64,000 nucleotides of DNA from the NCBI GenBank assembly GCA_025200525.1, contig CM045770.1:84964084-85028083 (forward strand), in the 5' to 3' direction. The notes under the pieces were generated by a model. It did not search any database, had not been told where the DNA came from, and worked only from the letters and a program-made list of their open reading frames with translations. The position numbers and the translations under genes were made by a program. Below, one piece after another: positions 34,632-47,105 of the stretch. Origin of the DNA: Camellia lanceoleosa (Eukaryota; Streptophyta; Magnoliopsida; Ericales; Theaceae). Numbering within the stretch: the first letter of the stretch is position 1; each line of letters begins with the position of its first letter.

Positions 34632-35838
34632 AATCGCAAGCAACCTAAGAGGGGGGTGAATTAGGTTTCTACAAATTAAGATTAATAATACCCCAATAAA
34701 ATTAACTACTAGTATAACAAATTATTAACAAGCACAATGATGAACTTAGCAGTAAATGATCGAGCAAAATAGCAATGAAGTATAACTAACATACAGGGTA
34801 AATCAAATGATTAACACATGAATATTAGATAGCTATAGCAGTAGTAGGAAAGTAAAGAGATTAGAGAAGATGAGACAAACAAATTTATGGTGGTTCGACT
34901 TCAACCAAGCCTACATCCACTTCTCAAACTTCACTTGAGATTTTCCATTATCTTCTAGCTTCACAGGGGTGTTAGCAACCTTTTTACAAATGGAGCAATC
35001 CTCCACGGATTTTACACAGACTTCACAAGCCCAAACCCTTGCAAATTTTAGGTGATTCACAATCACTCTCAAGATTTCAAGAACACAGTGTTTGCAACAC
35101 TTTTACAAGATGAAATGGTATTTTTTCTTTCAAGGAAAGCTTATAATAAATATCTTTCAAAGATAGATATATAAAATGAAGCTTTGATTTTTTTGTAAAT
35201 CTCACACAAGAAAGATGAGCTTAATGTTATAAGGCTCAGTGTATAATTTCTGAGAATAGATGTGAGTGATTATAGATCAAAGAATATTTTTCAGGTTTTT
35301 TGTAACTTGTTTACATTAGAGGCTTTGGTATATATAATAAAAATTATAGCCATTTATAGCCGTTGTATTCATTTGAATTTATAGCCATTTATAGCTGTTG
35401 TACTTCCACCATTACCAATTTGAATATCTTCCACTTGAACCTTTTGAACTTTTTGGCCTTTTGAACCTTTATAGCCGTTTATAACCGTTGTACTTCCATC
35501 ATTACTAATTTAAATATCTTCTACTTGAACCATTTGAACCTTTTGGCCTGCTGCTGTACTAGGCTGTTTGAACTTTTGTTTTGGGCTGTTTGAACTCCTG
35601 ATTTAATTAAATATTAAATACATTCTAACAACATTTAGGATAAAGGTTTAGGTGAGAAATAATGAGACAAAATAAATTTTAATTCTATTTCTTTCTTTCA
35701 AATAAATCATCAAAATAAATTTTGATTAAAATATAATTAAATAAATGATCAAAATAAATTTTGGATTCTATTTTTCTCTTTCAAATAAAGTAAAACATAA
35801 TTAAATAAATCATCAAAATAAATAAGTCTAACAGACCC
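34632..35838. mobile_element. putative solo LTR inserted in the Tekay 3' LTR
   Basis: Absent from the 5' LTR, which reads GAACGGATTGAAAATATG across the site. It starts TCGCAAGCAACCTAAGAGG and carries the GGTGGTTCGACTTCAACC segment common in plant LTR sequences. It then has tandem TTTATAGCCGTTGTACTTCC-like units and ends AATAAGTCTAACAGACCC. No clean target duplication, so element type (copia-like LTR?) is tentative. Confidence 0.55.
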
Positions 35839-36701
35839 AATATGTTATGAAATGTGTAAGGTCGAGCACAAGGGCAAATCCATCGGCAGAACACTGTGAG
35901 TAATATCTTAGTAAGAATGTGTTGAAGTATGCTACTTTGCAAATGCTCACTTCTGTATGAGTTCTACGAATTTGTTAATTTGAATCGAATATTCGTTATG
36001 CCAATGATTAAATAAGGCCGTTGGAATATGATTATGATTATGATATGCTTATGATCTCAGGTATGAAATGCGCATAAATACAAATGATTGGGTCGAAGGC
36101 CGTTTGACACGAATGATTGGGCCGAAGGTCGTTTGACACGAATGATTGGGCCGAAGACTGTTTGACACGAATGATTGGTCCAAAGGCCGTTTGATAGGAA
36201 GGAATTGGGCCTGAGGTCGTTTGATATGCTTGGGCCTAAGGCTGTTTGATGTATTAGATAGAAACATGAAAGGGCCTAAGGCCGTCCGTTATGTCCTTTA
36301 CGAATTACATTCATGTAACTTCCTTATTTTGATATTATTCACTTGGTTTTCGCTCATTCTTATTTATATGTATGTAGATGAGCAAAGAGATATCCAAACC
36401 CAGCCTCAGTGAAGAAAGTGAGAGGAAGTTAAGTCTTGTGGAGTCAGCCCAAATGTCTCACGCACGAGACTTTATTTTTGTTCTTTTGTTTACCCTTTTA
36501 GTTATCTTGATGAATACATTGGATCACCCATGTACATAAGCTTTTTTTTTGGTTTGGATGACTGCATATCTGAAAGTTCCTGGATGTATAAGATGTTAAC
36601 TCTATTATATGTGTGATTTATTATGGACTGCTTATGGAATGTTTTGTTTAGCCATGTAAGCACAATTCATTGGACAAAATTTTTAAATCTACTTTCATTT
36701 T

Positions 36702-37587
36702 TGTGGCGCCCCCAAAATAACAACATAAATACATCCACAAACATGTATATAAATAATAACATAAATCAAAGTAAATAGTCCTTTCATTATATAAAGTCAA
36801 TGATACAAAGAGTTTGACCGGAATAGATGCCCTATTGGCTTACACCTTTTCAAGTCTTGACTTGGTTACAACAAAATGAGCTTCGCTTAATTACAATTCT
36901 AGCCCTAGGCTATACAAAATAAACAAAAATGTGAAGCTCTTGCTTCCCAAAGGTCCCTCCAATGCTATTGCCTTGGTGGAGGCATGCCATCATTACCGAA
37001 AAATGTTATCCCCAAATAGGGTGAGCCATAATCTAACACAGTATATGAAACTTAGGAAATGTACAAGTACAAGTGCGTAAACAATGCTTGTGGTAAAACT
37101 TTTCACAACTTTATATATTCATAAGATATCAATTTCAAGTCTTAATCCACTTACTTTCAATTCACATTTCGATTACTTAGGTGTCGTTTGGTAACACTTA
37201 CGTTTTCAGTTTTCTGTTTATATTTACAAAAATTTAAAAAACTCAAATAAAAACTTATTTGATAAATTTTTGATTTATAAATCAGTAGTCTCAGTTTATA
37301 AATTTGGCCAAAAAATGTAAACTCAAAAAATGTGTTTCTGTTTTGAGTTTTGAGTTTTTTTTTTTTACCACCCAATACTAGCCACCACCCGCCACCATTT
37401 TCCACCACCGTCTTCTGCCACCACCACCCACCCGCCACCATTTCTATTCAGATCAAAATGTAGACCTTGAGATGCTCTATTTTTTTCTCAAAGGTACTAG
37501 GGTGAAAAGATCAATGGATCTAAATGAAATCTAAGAGATAAGGTGAGTTTTAGAGAGAGAGGCTCAAGAACAAGCTTTTTAGAAAGT

Positions 37588-37626
<39 letters not shown>

Positions 37627-38154
37627 AAAAGTGATTCAAAATGTCATATTCTTGGACTGTTATACATGTAGTCCACTCTAGCGTGGAAAGCCCCACTCGA
37701 GCGTCAGACACAAAGTTCCGCTCGGGCGTGAAAAGTGGCGCTCGAGTGTAAGATATACACTTCCAGAAGTTTTGTAGACGAGGGACCCCGCTCGAGCGTG
37801 AGACTGAACACTCGAGCGTCCAATGCACATTTCCAGTATTTTCAGACCTGCGAAAGAAATACTGAGAGTTGATGAATCCCACTTGAGCGCAATAATGCTT
37901 ACTCGACCGAAGGAGCAAAATTTGTGAATCCCACTCGAGCGCAAGAATGCTCACTCGAGCACAAGAATGCCCACTCGAGAGGAAGAGCCAAAATCTGGAC
38001 AACAAAGCAAGCAACATGTCCCAAATGCACAACTACAACCTGATAACCAAAATAAAGGGGAGACAAGGGGAACAAAACATGAATAACCATTCTAGACCAT
38101 ACCAACCCGAGTCTGAAATACGATAGATAACGGGTCAAAGCCAGAACTGCTATA
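36702..38154 (+). mobile_element. putative solo LTR (1.45 kb) with decamer array
   Basis: Starts TGTGGCGCCCCCAAAATAAC, a typical gypsy LTR start, and ends near CTGCTATA. ATTTT precedes it and GTTTT follows it, consistent with a 5-bp duplication with one change. The Tekay 5' LTR has the empty site (CTTCCGTTTTGGCCCC). Holds a (GA)n run at 37590-37622 and the decamer array at 37674-37981. The end is not the canonical CA, so the right boundary is uncertain. Confidence 0.6.
37674..37981. repeat. array of paired palindromic decamers, third family
   Basis: Eleven CACTCGAGCG/CGCTCGAGCG-like decamers. Starts: 37674/37694, 37719/37739, 37789/37809, 37880/37900 and 37932/37952/37972. Every neighbour within a group is exactly 20 bp apart. 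Open frames read through it on the minus strand are repeat artefacts. Confidence 0.85.
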
Positions 38155-38275
38155 GTTTTGGCCCCTTATTTCTATTGAAATATGTTTAATCAGGTTTGAG
38201 GCTGCAGGTAATTTCTTGATTACTGGCTGGTTATGACCTTAATCCATAGTGGCGGGTTCGGGTCATGACATGGAG

Positions 38276-38721
38276 CTTGGATGTTGACCTTGCAAACGAC
38301 GTGCAAGTGTTCACCGGACAAACAATGTATGATGTTGACCATGCAGAAAGGCAAGCTAAGTTCTTGATTGGGTTGGAAGGTCATGCTAAGTCTTTGACCG
38401 GTATGTTTAGTTTGACGAAGGTTTGCTGAGCAAGGTTAGCATGGTGTAATATTTTGCTCGGCATTCTTACTTGGAGTTAATAAGGTTCAACCTATGCAGT
38501 TGCGCAATTGACGTGCAACCGGGCTAGTGGTTTGTTTAGCTCGGTTGTCGACTTGGAAGTTAGGCCATTTTACTAGGACTTTGGTGATAAGAGTGTTAAA
38601 GGATGGGCCTTATCCTTTAAGAGATGGACTCTTGATAGGACTTTACGAATAGGAATTAGAGTCCTACTAGGATTCTACTATGCAAAACATATAAAAACTC
38701 ATAGATAACCTAGAACAAGAT
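38276..38721 (+). repeat. older Tat-like LTR, right fragment
   Basis: Shares GTGTTAAAGGAT, GAGTCCTACTAGGATT and ATATAAAAACTCATAGATAACC with the Tat LTR (minus-strand reading of 9303-9987), in the same order. It is the likely continuation of 22381-22579 and is cut at 38722 by the next unit. Confidence 0.55.
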
Positions 38722-41700
38722 GTAGACACCCCATTTTGATCGGGCCTAAGACTTGGGCACTCCCTTTTGAGTTCCTGATGATGAAAATGAAAAGTATTAA
38801 TCTTTGCGAGTTCCACGACAATAGTTTTAAGGATCAAGGTTTAAACCCTCCAACGACCTATTTTGGACAAATGTGTTTTGACCAAAATGAAATCTCTTTC
38901 AAAATGAGTTTTAGCGGTGCAACTCCAGACATTACCGCAATGTTCTTAGGCTCATATTTTTAAAATCATAACATAGTATTCTTTCAAACAAATCGAGCAA
39001 AGAATATAGTAGAAGTGAATGGAAATGATAAAATTCTCTGAAATACCTATTTCTTCCTTCAATTCAGGCTAACCTGCTCTTGATGATTTGATGATGTGCT
39101 TACTGACTAGCCAGACACCAAATGATAGCCGGCCATAAAAGCACTCAGTCGATCACCAGGAAACTCGATCGGCTGCATGTTCTGGATACAAAGCATTTTC
39201 GGGAATTTCAAGTTTGGTCTACCTACCACATATATCTCAGGTATTTATGACCTGAGCTCTATATATAGAGCCTGACAGCTCATTTCAAAGGGTTGAAACT
39301 TTTGTCCAAGGCTCCTAAGAGCTTCTTGACTCATTCTCCTCTCAACCATACTTCCTACCTACTACCCTTTTGACTTTGGACACCAACACTTCATGGAAGC
39401 TTGATCCTAATCACCTTGCTCAAACTCTTGGACATTAAACAAATCTATCCAAAGTGAATTGAGGGAATTAACAAGGGAGTTTGTGAATCAAAGTGACCTA
39501 TCCTCTTAGGAGGTGATTTTCTCATACTCTAAATCACTTTTGTATATCATTTTCTTCAGTTTTAAGCTTTGTTTTCATTATGTGATTGTTGTAAGTCCTC
39601 ATGGATGTGGAGAGAGTGACCTTAGCTACACATCCATTGAGTTGATAGTTATTTTCTTTGTTTCCTTATGTAGACGTCCCCGAACGCCCCGGGAGGGATG
39701 GACTCCCGTTCCGCTCGTTTTTGCGGGTCTACTACAGTTCGGACTCCCTTTTGTTTGTTGCGGTTCGTAATCTGAACCAAAGAGTCCAACTTTGGCAAAT
39801 CGTTTTGAGAAAAACAGATTTTTTGAAAAGAAGTGCCAAACATGGACTGCTTTGCCAGATACAGAGTCGCCACCTAAATATTTTTTTAAAATGGGGGAAT
39901 TTAGGAAACCCTGACTCGGTGCCGAAGGCCACGTGTCCGTCATCACCAAAGTTGCCTTGGCTCGGGAGCTTGGGTACGATTGGGGAAGGTCAGCTATGAG
40001 CACCCCCTCTCGCCCGGTCCGAAGACCGGCCTCTACTAACCATGATATCCGTTTTTGAAAACGTTATGTGTTCTTATTCCGGTTATTAACCTAGAATTAC
40101 TATGTTATGCGCACAGCAAACAAGTATAGACTAGATCACCTAACTTGGAAGCAAACATTGCATATCCGTTTGTTTTGAAAATAGTTTGGAATTTGCTACT
40201 CGCAAGTAGGCTAAAACACGGATTTCAATGAGTTGTTCCAACTCAAACAATCCAACCTTCACCCACAGGCATCCAAACAGTTTATTTCACATAAGCATTT
40301 AGCCGCATGGCAAGCATACTGTCATGTTAACATTCACACGCATGCGAAATGCTAAAGCATAAATACTTACATCGTACTCCGTGCCAAAACAATAAACTAG
40401 TTAGCAAAACATGCATGACTTAGTTCATGTTAAGTGGCTAATGCAACACAGGCAATGATGCAATTTAGAGTAGGCTCGGCTAACCCTAAAAATGGCATGT
40501 GAAATGCAATCAAAGAGCATGTATTCAATTTGAAATTTGAAAGTACAATGCAGTTTGTATGATGTACCGAGCCCGGTGCATGTAAACAAATGCATGAATG
40601 CACGCATGCATTGCATAAGGTATGCTAAAATAAACGTGCCCTAATCTACCATCGTAAGCAGGTAAATAAAAGGGTAGAAAGAAATGAGGATTGGAAGACA
40701 TACACCCACTCACACACACTTATTACAAATTCGCCCTCACTCGGAGGGACCAAAAGAATAATACAGATTAATTAACTACGCAAGCTAATTAAAATATTAC
40801 AAATTAATTTAAATTAATCAAATAAATTAATTAATCTAATTAAAGCAGTAAACCGCCTCGGGATGAGGGCCGGACGCAGCGCATGTTCGGGACTGCCTCG
40901 GAATCGCACTGTCATGCACGGATTGCCTCTGTTTTCCCTGCTTTCTTCCTCTGAAGACTGCCAAAGTCTCAGGAATGCCTCCCAGGACACTGAGGGACAT
41001 CATCGGCTGAGTAGGACTTCCATCGGCAGTAGAATGAGCTCATCGGCACTGAATTCATCCATCGGCTGAAGATTGACTGCCGGTCGGCACTAAACACTGC
41101 CGGTCGGCACAAAATGCCTGCAGAACCTGCAACTCACAGCAGCAGAGGACAACAACTTGCATGGCAATGTGATTCAACGCATTTATGCACCAAACACACT
41201 CCTTATCATGTTAATGACTCAAAAAAAGATGTGCCTCGATTCTCGGACCACCAATCACGCATTTCCATGCATAATGGCCCAAAGAACCGAGTATGCAACT
41301 TTAATTTCAAATGCATGCAAACCAAGTAATCAAACAAGGGTGCTAAACCTCCATCATGCTCATCTCAAGAGGCCAAGCATGCATGCTAATGCGATGCAAC
41401 TCTAAGCATGTCATCTAGCATGCAACATGGGCTATGGAATACACTTATGCGAAGCATATAAGCAAACATGCAAGGCAAGCCTACAAACCAAATAAAAGAG
41501 GGACCTCAACATGAATTGGGCAGCCCCAAATAAGCCCAAAATCAGTGGCCAAAATGCCCAAAAATGGAGGCTAAACACACATGCATATGTTAAGGTACCA
41601 ACTCTTAAGCATAATAAACAACCTTTAAGCACACTTAAAGGGGCACAAAAATGGATAACAAGCATGCATAGAAAGCTCTGAAATTCATGCAAAACATGAT

Positions 41701-43466
41701 GCTAAACCAAGCAACAAAGTAGGCTAAGCATGCAACAAATGGCCCAAGTACTTGAAGCAAGTCAATGATGCGTTGAACTATACTTATGCAAGACAATTAT
41801 GGCATGCATTGAACAACCCAAAACAGATTTTTAGCATGTAAAACTAAGCCCAAAGGACCACTTAGATGGCATCTAAATGGCTCAACTAGGAAGGCATGCA
41901 CAAATGCTAAGACATGAGGCATAAGGCACAAGCTTCCAAAGCATCAAAGAGGCATGCAAGGAAATCAAACAAGCATGCTAAATGGACTGAAATGACATGC
42001 TAAATGGTTCCAAACCATTGAAAATGAAGCAAGCAAGGCATGCTGCACACTCAAACATATAAGGCCACAAGCCAAAATGTAAAGAGGACACAAGATACAA
42101 GCCATGGTCGACCAAAACAAGCATGGACAGACCTAAAGCATGGCAAAATAAGCATACAAGCTTCATGGATCTAAGCCTAAAACATGCTAGAATAAAGGCA
42201 TACAAACCTAGAGCAAGTTAAGGCAATATAAGGCATTACAAAGCATCTATGCAAAACATGCAAGGAGTACTAAAACCAACATGATACAAAGTTATAATAT
42301 GGCAATATGAACATAAAATACAGCCATGGCACAACCAACAAACAACCAAACACAAGGCTCCCTCAAGAGGCCAAATCTTGCCCTTTTCAAGGACAACAAG
42401 GAGAGGGGGTGACCCTCTCCTTCTTGGGACTTCAAGGCACCATCTTCACCACTGAAATTCCTCAAGATTTCAGTGGTGAAGAGGCCCTAACACCAAAGTC
42501 TCGGATCTCTCACAAAATGGCACAAAATGAGGCCTTTTCAAGGCCTAAGGGTGGTCAAACCTACCCAAACCACCAAGCACTCTTAATAAACAATAAAGAG
42601 GGCTAAAAAACAGAACTTTTATGTGTTATATACTAAGCACAAAAACAGTTCTAAACTATGCAAAAACAAGGTGCAAGAAAGGGATAAAAAGGGGTAGTTT
42701 TGTTACCCTTGAAGACCTCTTCAACAATGTTGGTGTTGTTGCTTTCCTTTGCTTGAATCCAACTCCAAAGCACCAAAACAAACCCTCTGGACCCTCAAGA
42801 ACCTAGAGAAGGTGAAACACTAGGTGTTGATGAGCAATAGTAAGTCACAAACACCTAGTGTACAAATAAGAGGGAAGAAGAAAGATAGAATAGATACAAA
42901 TCTCAAACCCTAAACCAAAGGTTCTCCTATGTCTAATTCTCTCAAACTTTCCAACTCTTTGCCAACCTCTTGGCCAAGAGAAGAGTTCCTTCTCTTATAG
43001 GCACCAAAGCTTACAAGCTAAGGAAACCAAAGGCTCATCCCTCCATACACGTGTATGGAGGGGAAACAAAAGGCATACAGCTGTCTGAAAATATCTCCCA
43101 AAACAACTGTACAGTGGTCGGCAGGGCAAAAATGTCATTTTGACAAATTTGACTGCCGACCGGCACAAAAGAGTGCCGACCGGCACAATAAAGTGCCGAT
43201 GGCAACTACAGCCAGCCGGTGGCCTCTAGCCACGGCCGGTGGTGTGTGGGGATGCCTCACAAGGCATTCCCTGCCCCTCCAAGGCAAAACACAAGTGTTT
43301 GGTGCAAAACCAGACACAAAACGGTCGAGTTCGGAGGTCCTGAGGCAAGGCGCGTGTAGCCGAGAACTCTGGGAACTCCAAACGAACACAAACATGGATA
43401 ATCACCGAGTGTTCAAGCGGTGACGTCCAAGTCTTAAGGACGGTCAAAAATGGGGTGTCTACACCT
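38722..43466. mobile_element. head-to-head LTR-derived unit with about 37-bp terminal inverted repeats
   Basis: Left end TGTAGACACCCCATTTTG and right end in reverse complement TGTAGACACCCCATTTTTG continue to match imperfectly through AAGACTTGG. Both are LTR starts pointing inward. The right arm on the minus strand runs about 3.6 kb. It ends at a segment homologous to 47420-47640 (CCTCTAC, CCCGGTC, GGTGCTCA in the same order), then ATTTAGGTGGCGACTCTG near 39873-39890, a TGGCGACTC-type primer site seen in Ogre-like elements. The left arm (38722 to about 39660, TATA at about 39257) is oriented plus. No flanking duplication was found. I read it as two LTR fragments brought together, not an autonomous DNA transposon. 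Confidence 0.55.
40260..42330. repeat. 2-kb GCATG/CATGC-rich tract
   Basis: Inside the long right arm of the head-to-head unit. GCATG, CATGC and GCATGC recur dozens of times at irregular spacing, with frequent AAGCATGC, AGGCATGCA and AACATGC contexts. The plus strand is otherwise A- and C-rich. Not a simple tandem array; no coding signal. Confidence 0.6.
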
Positions 43467-44789
43467 TACTTTTCATATTTTCAACTATCTAACTCTTGTA
43501 TATTTTGGATCCTTGTAGATGTACTTGGAAGTAATTTTAGCCATCCATTTACAAGTTCAATAAGTAGAATAACTCTTCTCCCTATTACACCACTTATCTT
43601 CATCTATCATCTCTCTCAAGTTTGCCAATCTTTGTGTTTCAACTCTTGATTCAATGACAATGAGTGTTAGGGGTTATTTCATGAGGTTGCTTGAGTGATC
43701 CATAGGATTTGGTATTGGCAAGTGTTGTTCTCTCTTTTCATTGAGTATTTTGGAAGTAAAACAAGAGCTTTTTGGTGAAAGGAAGTTAAAACTCCATTCT
43801 CAATCATTTGTGAACATGGAAATGGGTGTTATCATCCTTGTTCTATGACTAGATGAGGAGTTTTCAATGAGTTTGATGAATCCCTATTTAAATAAGCAAA
43901 GCTTCTAGCAAGAAATGATTTGCATTAATCTACGCTCTCTACTTAATAGCATGGATTTGGGTATTAGCTTGCCCTCATTCACAAAGAGAAGATGTAGGTT
44001 CCTATCTATTTCTTGGGTTTGAATTTGTTTTGATTTTGATCCATTTAATTTGTTTCTTTTAGCAAACTATCTATTGTACACATTTGTTTATGTTGTTGTT
44101 GAGGGTTTTGGCCTATCCATCTCTTCTATCCCCGGCAACAGAGGAGGTAGAAGGTGTGAGAACCATCTAGAAAGCCTTCCCTTGGCCATTGTCCTGAGAT
44201 CCTGCACTGATATAATCCCTAATCAAAAAGGGAACTCGCCTGGTTCATTTCTACTTCGGTCGGCTCATCTAGTGTCTGGTCGGTCATTGCCCCCAAGAAC
44301 AAAATGGGCATTTTTTTGGAGAATGCTCCCTTGAGCAATGCTGGAGCTCCTGGATTGCTTCTTTTCCTTATTTAGTATGATTTGTTAGATTTAGCAGTAG
44401 CTAGGCCGAATCGATTAATTATTGTAATAATTTTTTTCTCCCCCTTTTCTTATTCGAATTGTTGTAATAATCTTCTAACCCTATGTCTTTCTAACCCTTT
44501 TATTTATCCACTTTCAATATTGCATAATGTTTTCTTTATCATGCTTGTATATTGCATCCACTTTTCCATGCATTTGGATTCGGATCATCCGCCTTAATAT
44601 GATGTGTTATCTTCAAAGATGAATATGTGCATAAATCCATGAATTGTGGTGGTACTCATGTTACTTCTTAGCAATCTGGACTCTTAGAGACATGGTCTAT
44701 ATGTATTACATTAGGAACTAGTATATAGGATTATACATATATGTATATATCCATATATATCTTGTTGGTTCGCCTTAGAGTACTAGGTG
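43467..44789. other. retroelement-derived flank without recognisable genes
   Basis: Between the head-to-head unit and the solo LTR. No ORF resembles a known protein. It may be the continuation of the older Tat-like or Ogre-like LTR into which the flanking units inserted. A CTTCGGTCGGCTCATC / GTCTGGTCGGTCATTGCC segment at about 44250-44290 is retroelement-like. Nothing firmer can be said. Confidence 0.4.
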
Positions 44790-47100
44790 TGTAATACCCA
44801 TGTTCCGTAGTATGTTAATTAGTCTTTAATATGAGTATGATTATGTGTTTAGTATGATTTTGTGTGCCATTGTGTGAAAATATGTGGTTTTGAATTTCTA
44901 TCTGTCCACCGTAGGAATATCTATTTGATTGTTTGCTTCGGAAATTAAATTGAAGGCCTTATCGGCCACAGAACCTGGAATTGATTGCGCTATTGTGATT
45001 AGCGTAATTTTTAGAGCCTATGATGAAATTTAATTGAAAATTGATTTAGGTTAGATTAAATCGATTAAATTGATGAATTAGTACCCAACTATTTAATATT
45101 AAATGATTTGGCTTAGTGGGGCTATGTTAAGGGGCCATATACACTCAATCTCTCCTTTTGGATTCATTTTGGCTGATTTGGACTCTTGAGTGTGAGAGAG
45201 CCGAACTAGAGGAAAATAGTGTAAGGAATTGAAGGTTTGGCTCAAGTTTGTGAAGACTTTGAGGATTAAACTCAAGATTTGATCATAATTTGGGAGGACT
45301 AAGGCTCCTAGGTGAATGAATTTGTGCATCTTGGTTTGTAATCTTTGTGAATTCAAGTTGAATGTTGATAAGGAACATAAAATAAATTGTTCATGATGAA
45401 ATCAAGTTGGTTTTTGTTGATTTGGTAGTCTATATGCACATGCATGTGAGGAAGTACTTTGAAATTGCATGTTTGAGCATAAAAATGTATAATCCATGTG
45501 CAATTTTAATTGAAACTCATGTTTTGATCACCTTTTCACCAATTAAGTTGTGAATGATGAGCATCTCTTACATACATGTACAAATAATGGGGGTGTAAGA
45601 CTTGATTGTTTGAATTTGATCATGTTGGCGTTGAGTTTGAGTTAGTTTGAGTCATGCATGTGATTAAATTGTGAAATTGAGCTTCATTGTGATGTAATTT
45701 AGTGTTTGTACCATGTTAGTACATAAATATATGAAGTTTGAGCCAAAAATCATGAGTTGTGACCTTTGAACATCGAATTTGAACTCCAAGAACAGTTGGA
45801 ATTTCTAGAAAGTTTGATGCCCGCTTGAGCGGGGAAACCGCCGCTTGAGCGTGAATTTCGTGTTCCCAGTATTTTTGTAGAGATTGAATGTCCGCTCGAG
45901 CGGAGGAGTTCATGCTCAAGCGGGGAGCTTTGTAGACAGATCTTCAGCTCAAGCGCTAGACTTCACGCTCGAGCGTAATTTTCATGCATCCAGCACTTTT
46001 GCAGACCTCATGGGTCCGCTCGAGTGGGGAAGTCCACGCTCGAGCGGGGACCTGTTTTCTGAAATTTTGTTCGCACGTTCTATGTTTCGTTTTCCGTTCT
46101 CTTTCACTTGCAAGCACTCTTAGGCATGTGTTAAGCATTTTAAATAAGTTAAAGAGATATGATTGAAGCCTAAAGAGGAAAATGTGAATTTTGAACGGAT
46201 TGAATTGTTAGTGACCCTTTTATGTTCATAGCATGTGTAGGGTCGAGTTTTAGGGCGAACCAACCAACCGATCACTGTGAGTAATATCTTAAATATGTTA
46301 TTGTCCAATTGCTTACTTCTATGTAAGTTTTGTAAAGTTCATTAATTTTGAATGGTGGATAAAGTTTGATATGATAAGTTTGAAAGGCTTAAATGCTAGT
46401 TTGATATGATAAGTCTGAAAGGCTTAAATGTCAGTTTGATCTGAAAGTTTGAAAGGCCTATGAGCCAATTTGATTTGAAAGTTTGAAGGGCCTAAGAGCC
46501 AGTCTGATATAAAGGCTTAAGAGCTAGTCTAATATGTAAGTTTGAAAAGGCCAAAGGCCAGTTGACATGAATAAATTGGGCCCAAGGCTGTCTGTTGTAT
46601 AATATTTCAATGCATCTCCCTTACTTGATATTATTCACTGGGCTTTCGCTCACGCTCATTCATGTGTTTGTAGGTGAGCCAAGAGAGGTCCAGACCAAGC
46701 CCCAGTAAAGCCTAAGTGGATCAACATAGGTTTTGGAAAGTCAGCCCTCGTGTCTCATGCGCGAGACCCATCTTCGCCCTTTTGTTATGTATTTTTATTT
46801 TGTCATGTTGGAGAAGTTTTGTATATGTCTGTATATAGTTCCTTGGGTTGACTTAGTTTTGGATGATCCTGTCTGAACAAAATTTTACAGCTCTATATTT
46901 CAGTTGTGAGTTATTAATATATATATGTATGGTTTGTTTTTATGTGCCATGTAAGCACAGTTGTATGGACAAAGTTTTGAATTGCTTCCGTTTGGCCCCC
47001 ATTAACTCTGTTAATATACGTTTGGTTTGGTTTGAAGTCGTAGGTAATCTCATGATTACTGGCCGGTTATGTCCTTAACCCACGGGTTTGGGTCGTGACA
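44790..47100 (+). mobile_element. solo LTR (2.3 kb), relative of the Tekay LTR
   Basis: Starts TGTAATACCCATGTTCC and ends GGGTTTGGGTCGTGACA. Flanked by AGGTG (44785-44789) and AGGTA (47101-47105), a 4-of-5 duplication. Internally colinear with the Tekay 5' LTR (ACCGTAGGAA block, decamer array, TTTTCCGTTCTCTTTCACTT, GGGCTTTCGCTCA, TACTGGCCGGTTATG) but clearly diverged, so a sister family. No interior or second LTR: formed by LTR-LTR recombination. Confidence 0.88.
45822..46046. repeat. array of paired palindromic decamers in the solo LTR
   Basis: Eight CGCTCGAGCG/CGCTTGAGCG-like decamers in four pairs: 45822/45842, 45893/45913, 45946/45966 and 46017/46037. Each pair is exactly 20 bp apart; pair-to-pair distances are 71, 53 and 71 bp, nearly the Tekay values (72, 52, 73). 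Confidence 0.9.
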
Positions 47101-47105
47101 AGGTA

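Larger units (their letters stand above)
26950..38270 (+). mobile_element. Tekay-type chromovirus (Ty3/gypsy), defective, with nested insertions
   Basis: LTRs 26950-29238 and 33567-38270 both start TGTGATAACC and end TCATGACA. Flanks TGGAA (26945-26949) and TGGAG (38271-38275) form a 4-of-5 target duplication. Order gag, (protease lost), reverse transcriptase, RNase H, integrase with C-terminal chromodomain, which places it among chromoviruses; long LTRs suggest Tekay/Del. Many frameshifts and stops. It lies 30 bp from the LARD element in the same host fragment, with the same orientation. Confidence 0.9.
33567..38270 (+). repeat. 3' LTR of the Tekay element, with two insertions and a deletion
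   Basis: A polypurine-like AAAGAAGGGCAGAT precedes it. Relative to the 5' LTR it lacks about 350 bp holding the decamer array. At the breakpoint a second copy of GTTAAACCCATAGAATTTTG (about 34479) appears, suggesting template switching or microhomology repair. It gained insertions at 34632-35838 and 36702-38154. Confidence 0.88.

Noticed and set aside
37550..38032. 160-residue minus-strand open frame
   Set aside because: Runs through the decamer array and a GA microsatellite; low-complexity Ser-Leu tail. Repeat artefact.
39626..40003. Overlapping open frames on both strands near 39650-40000
   Set aside because: They cover the LTR-end/primer-site segment homologous to 47420-47640, which is non-coding in retroelements.
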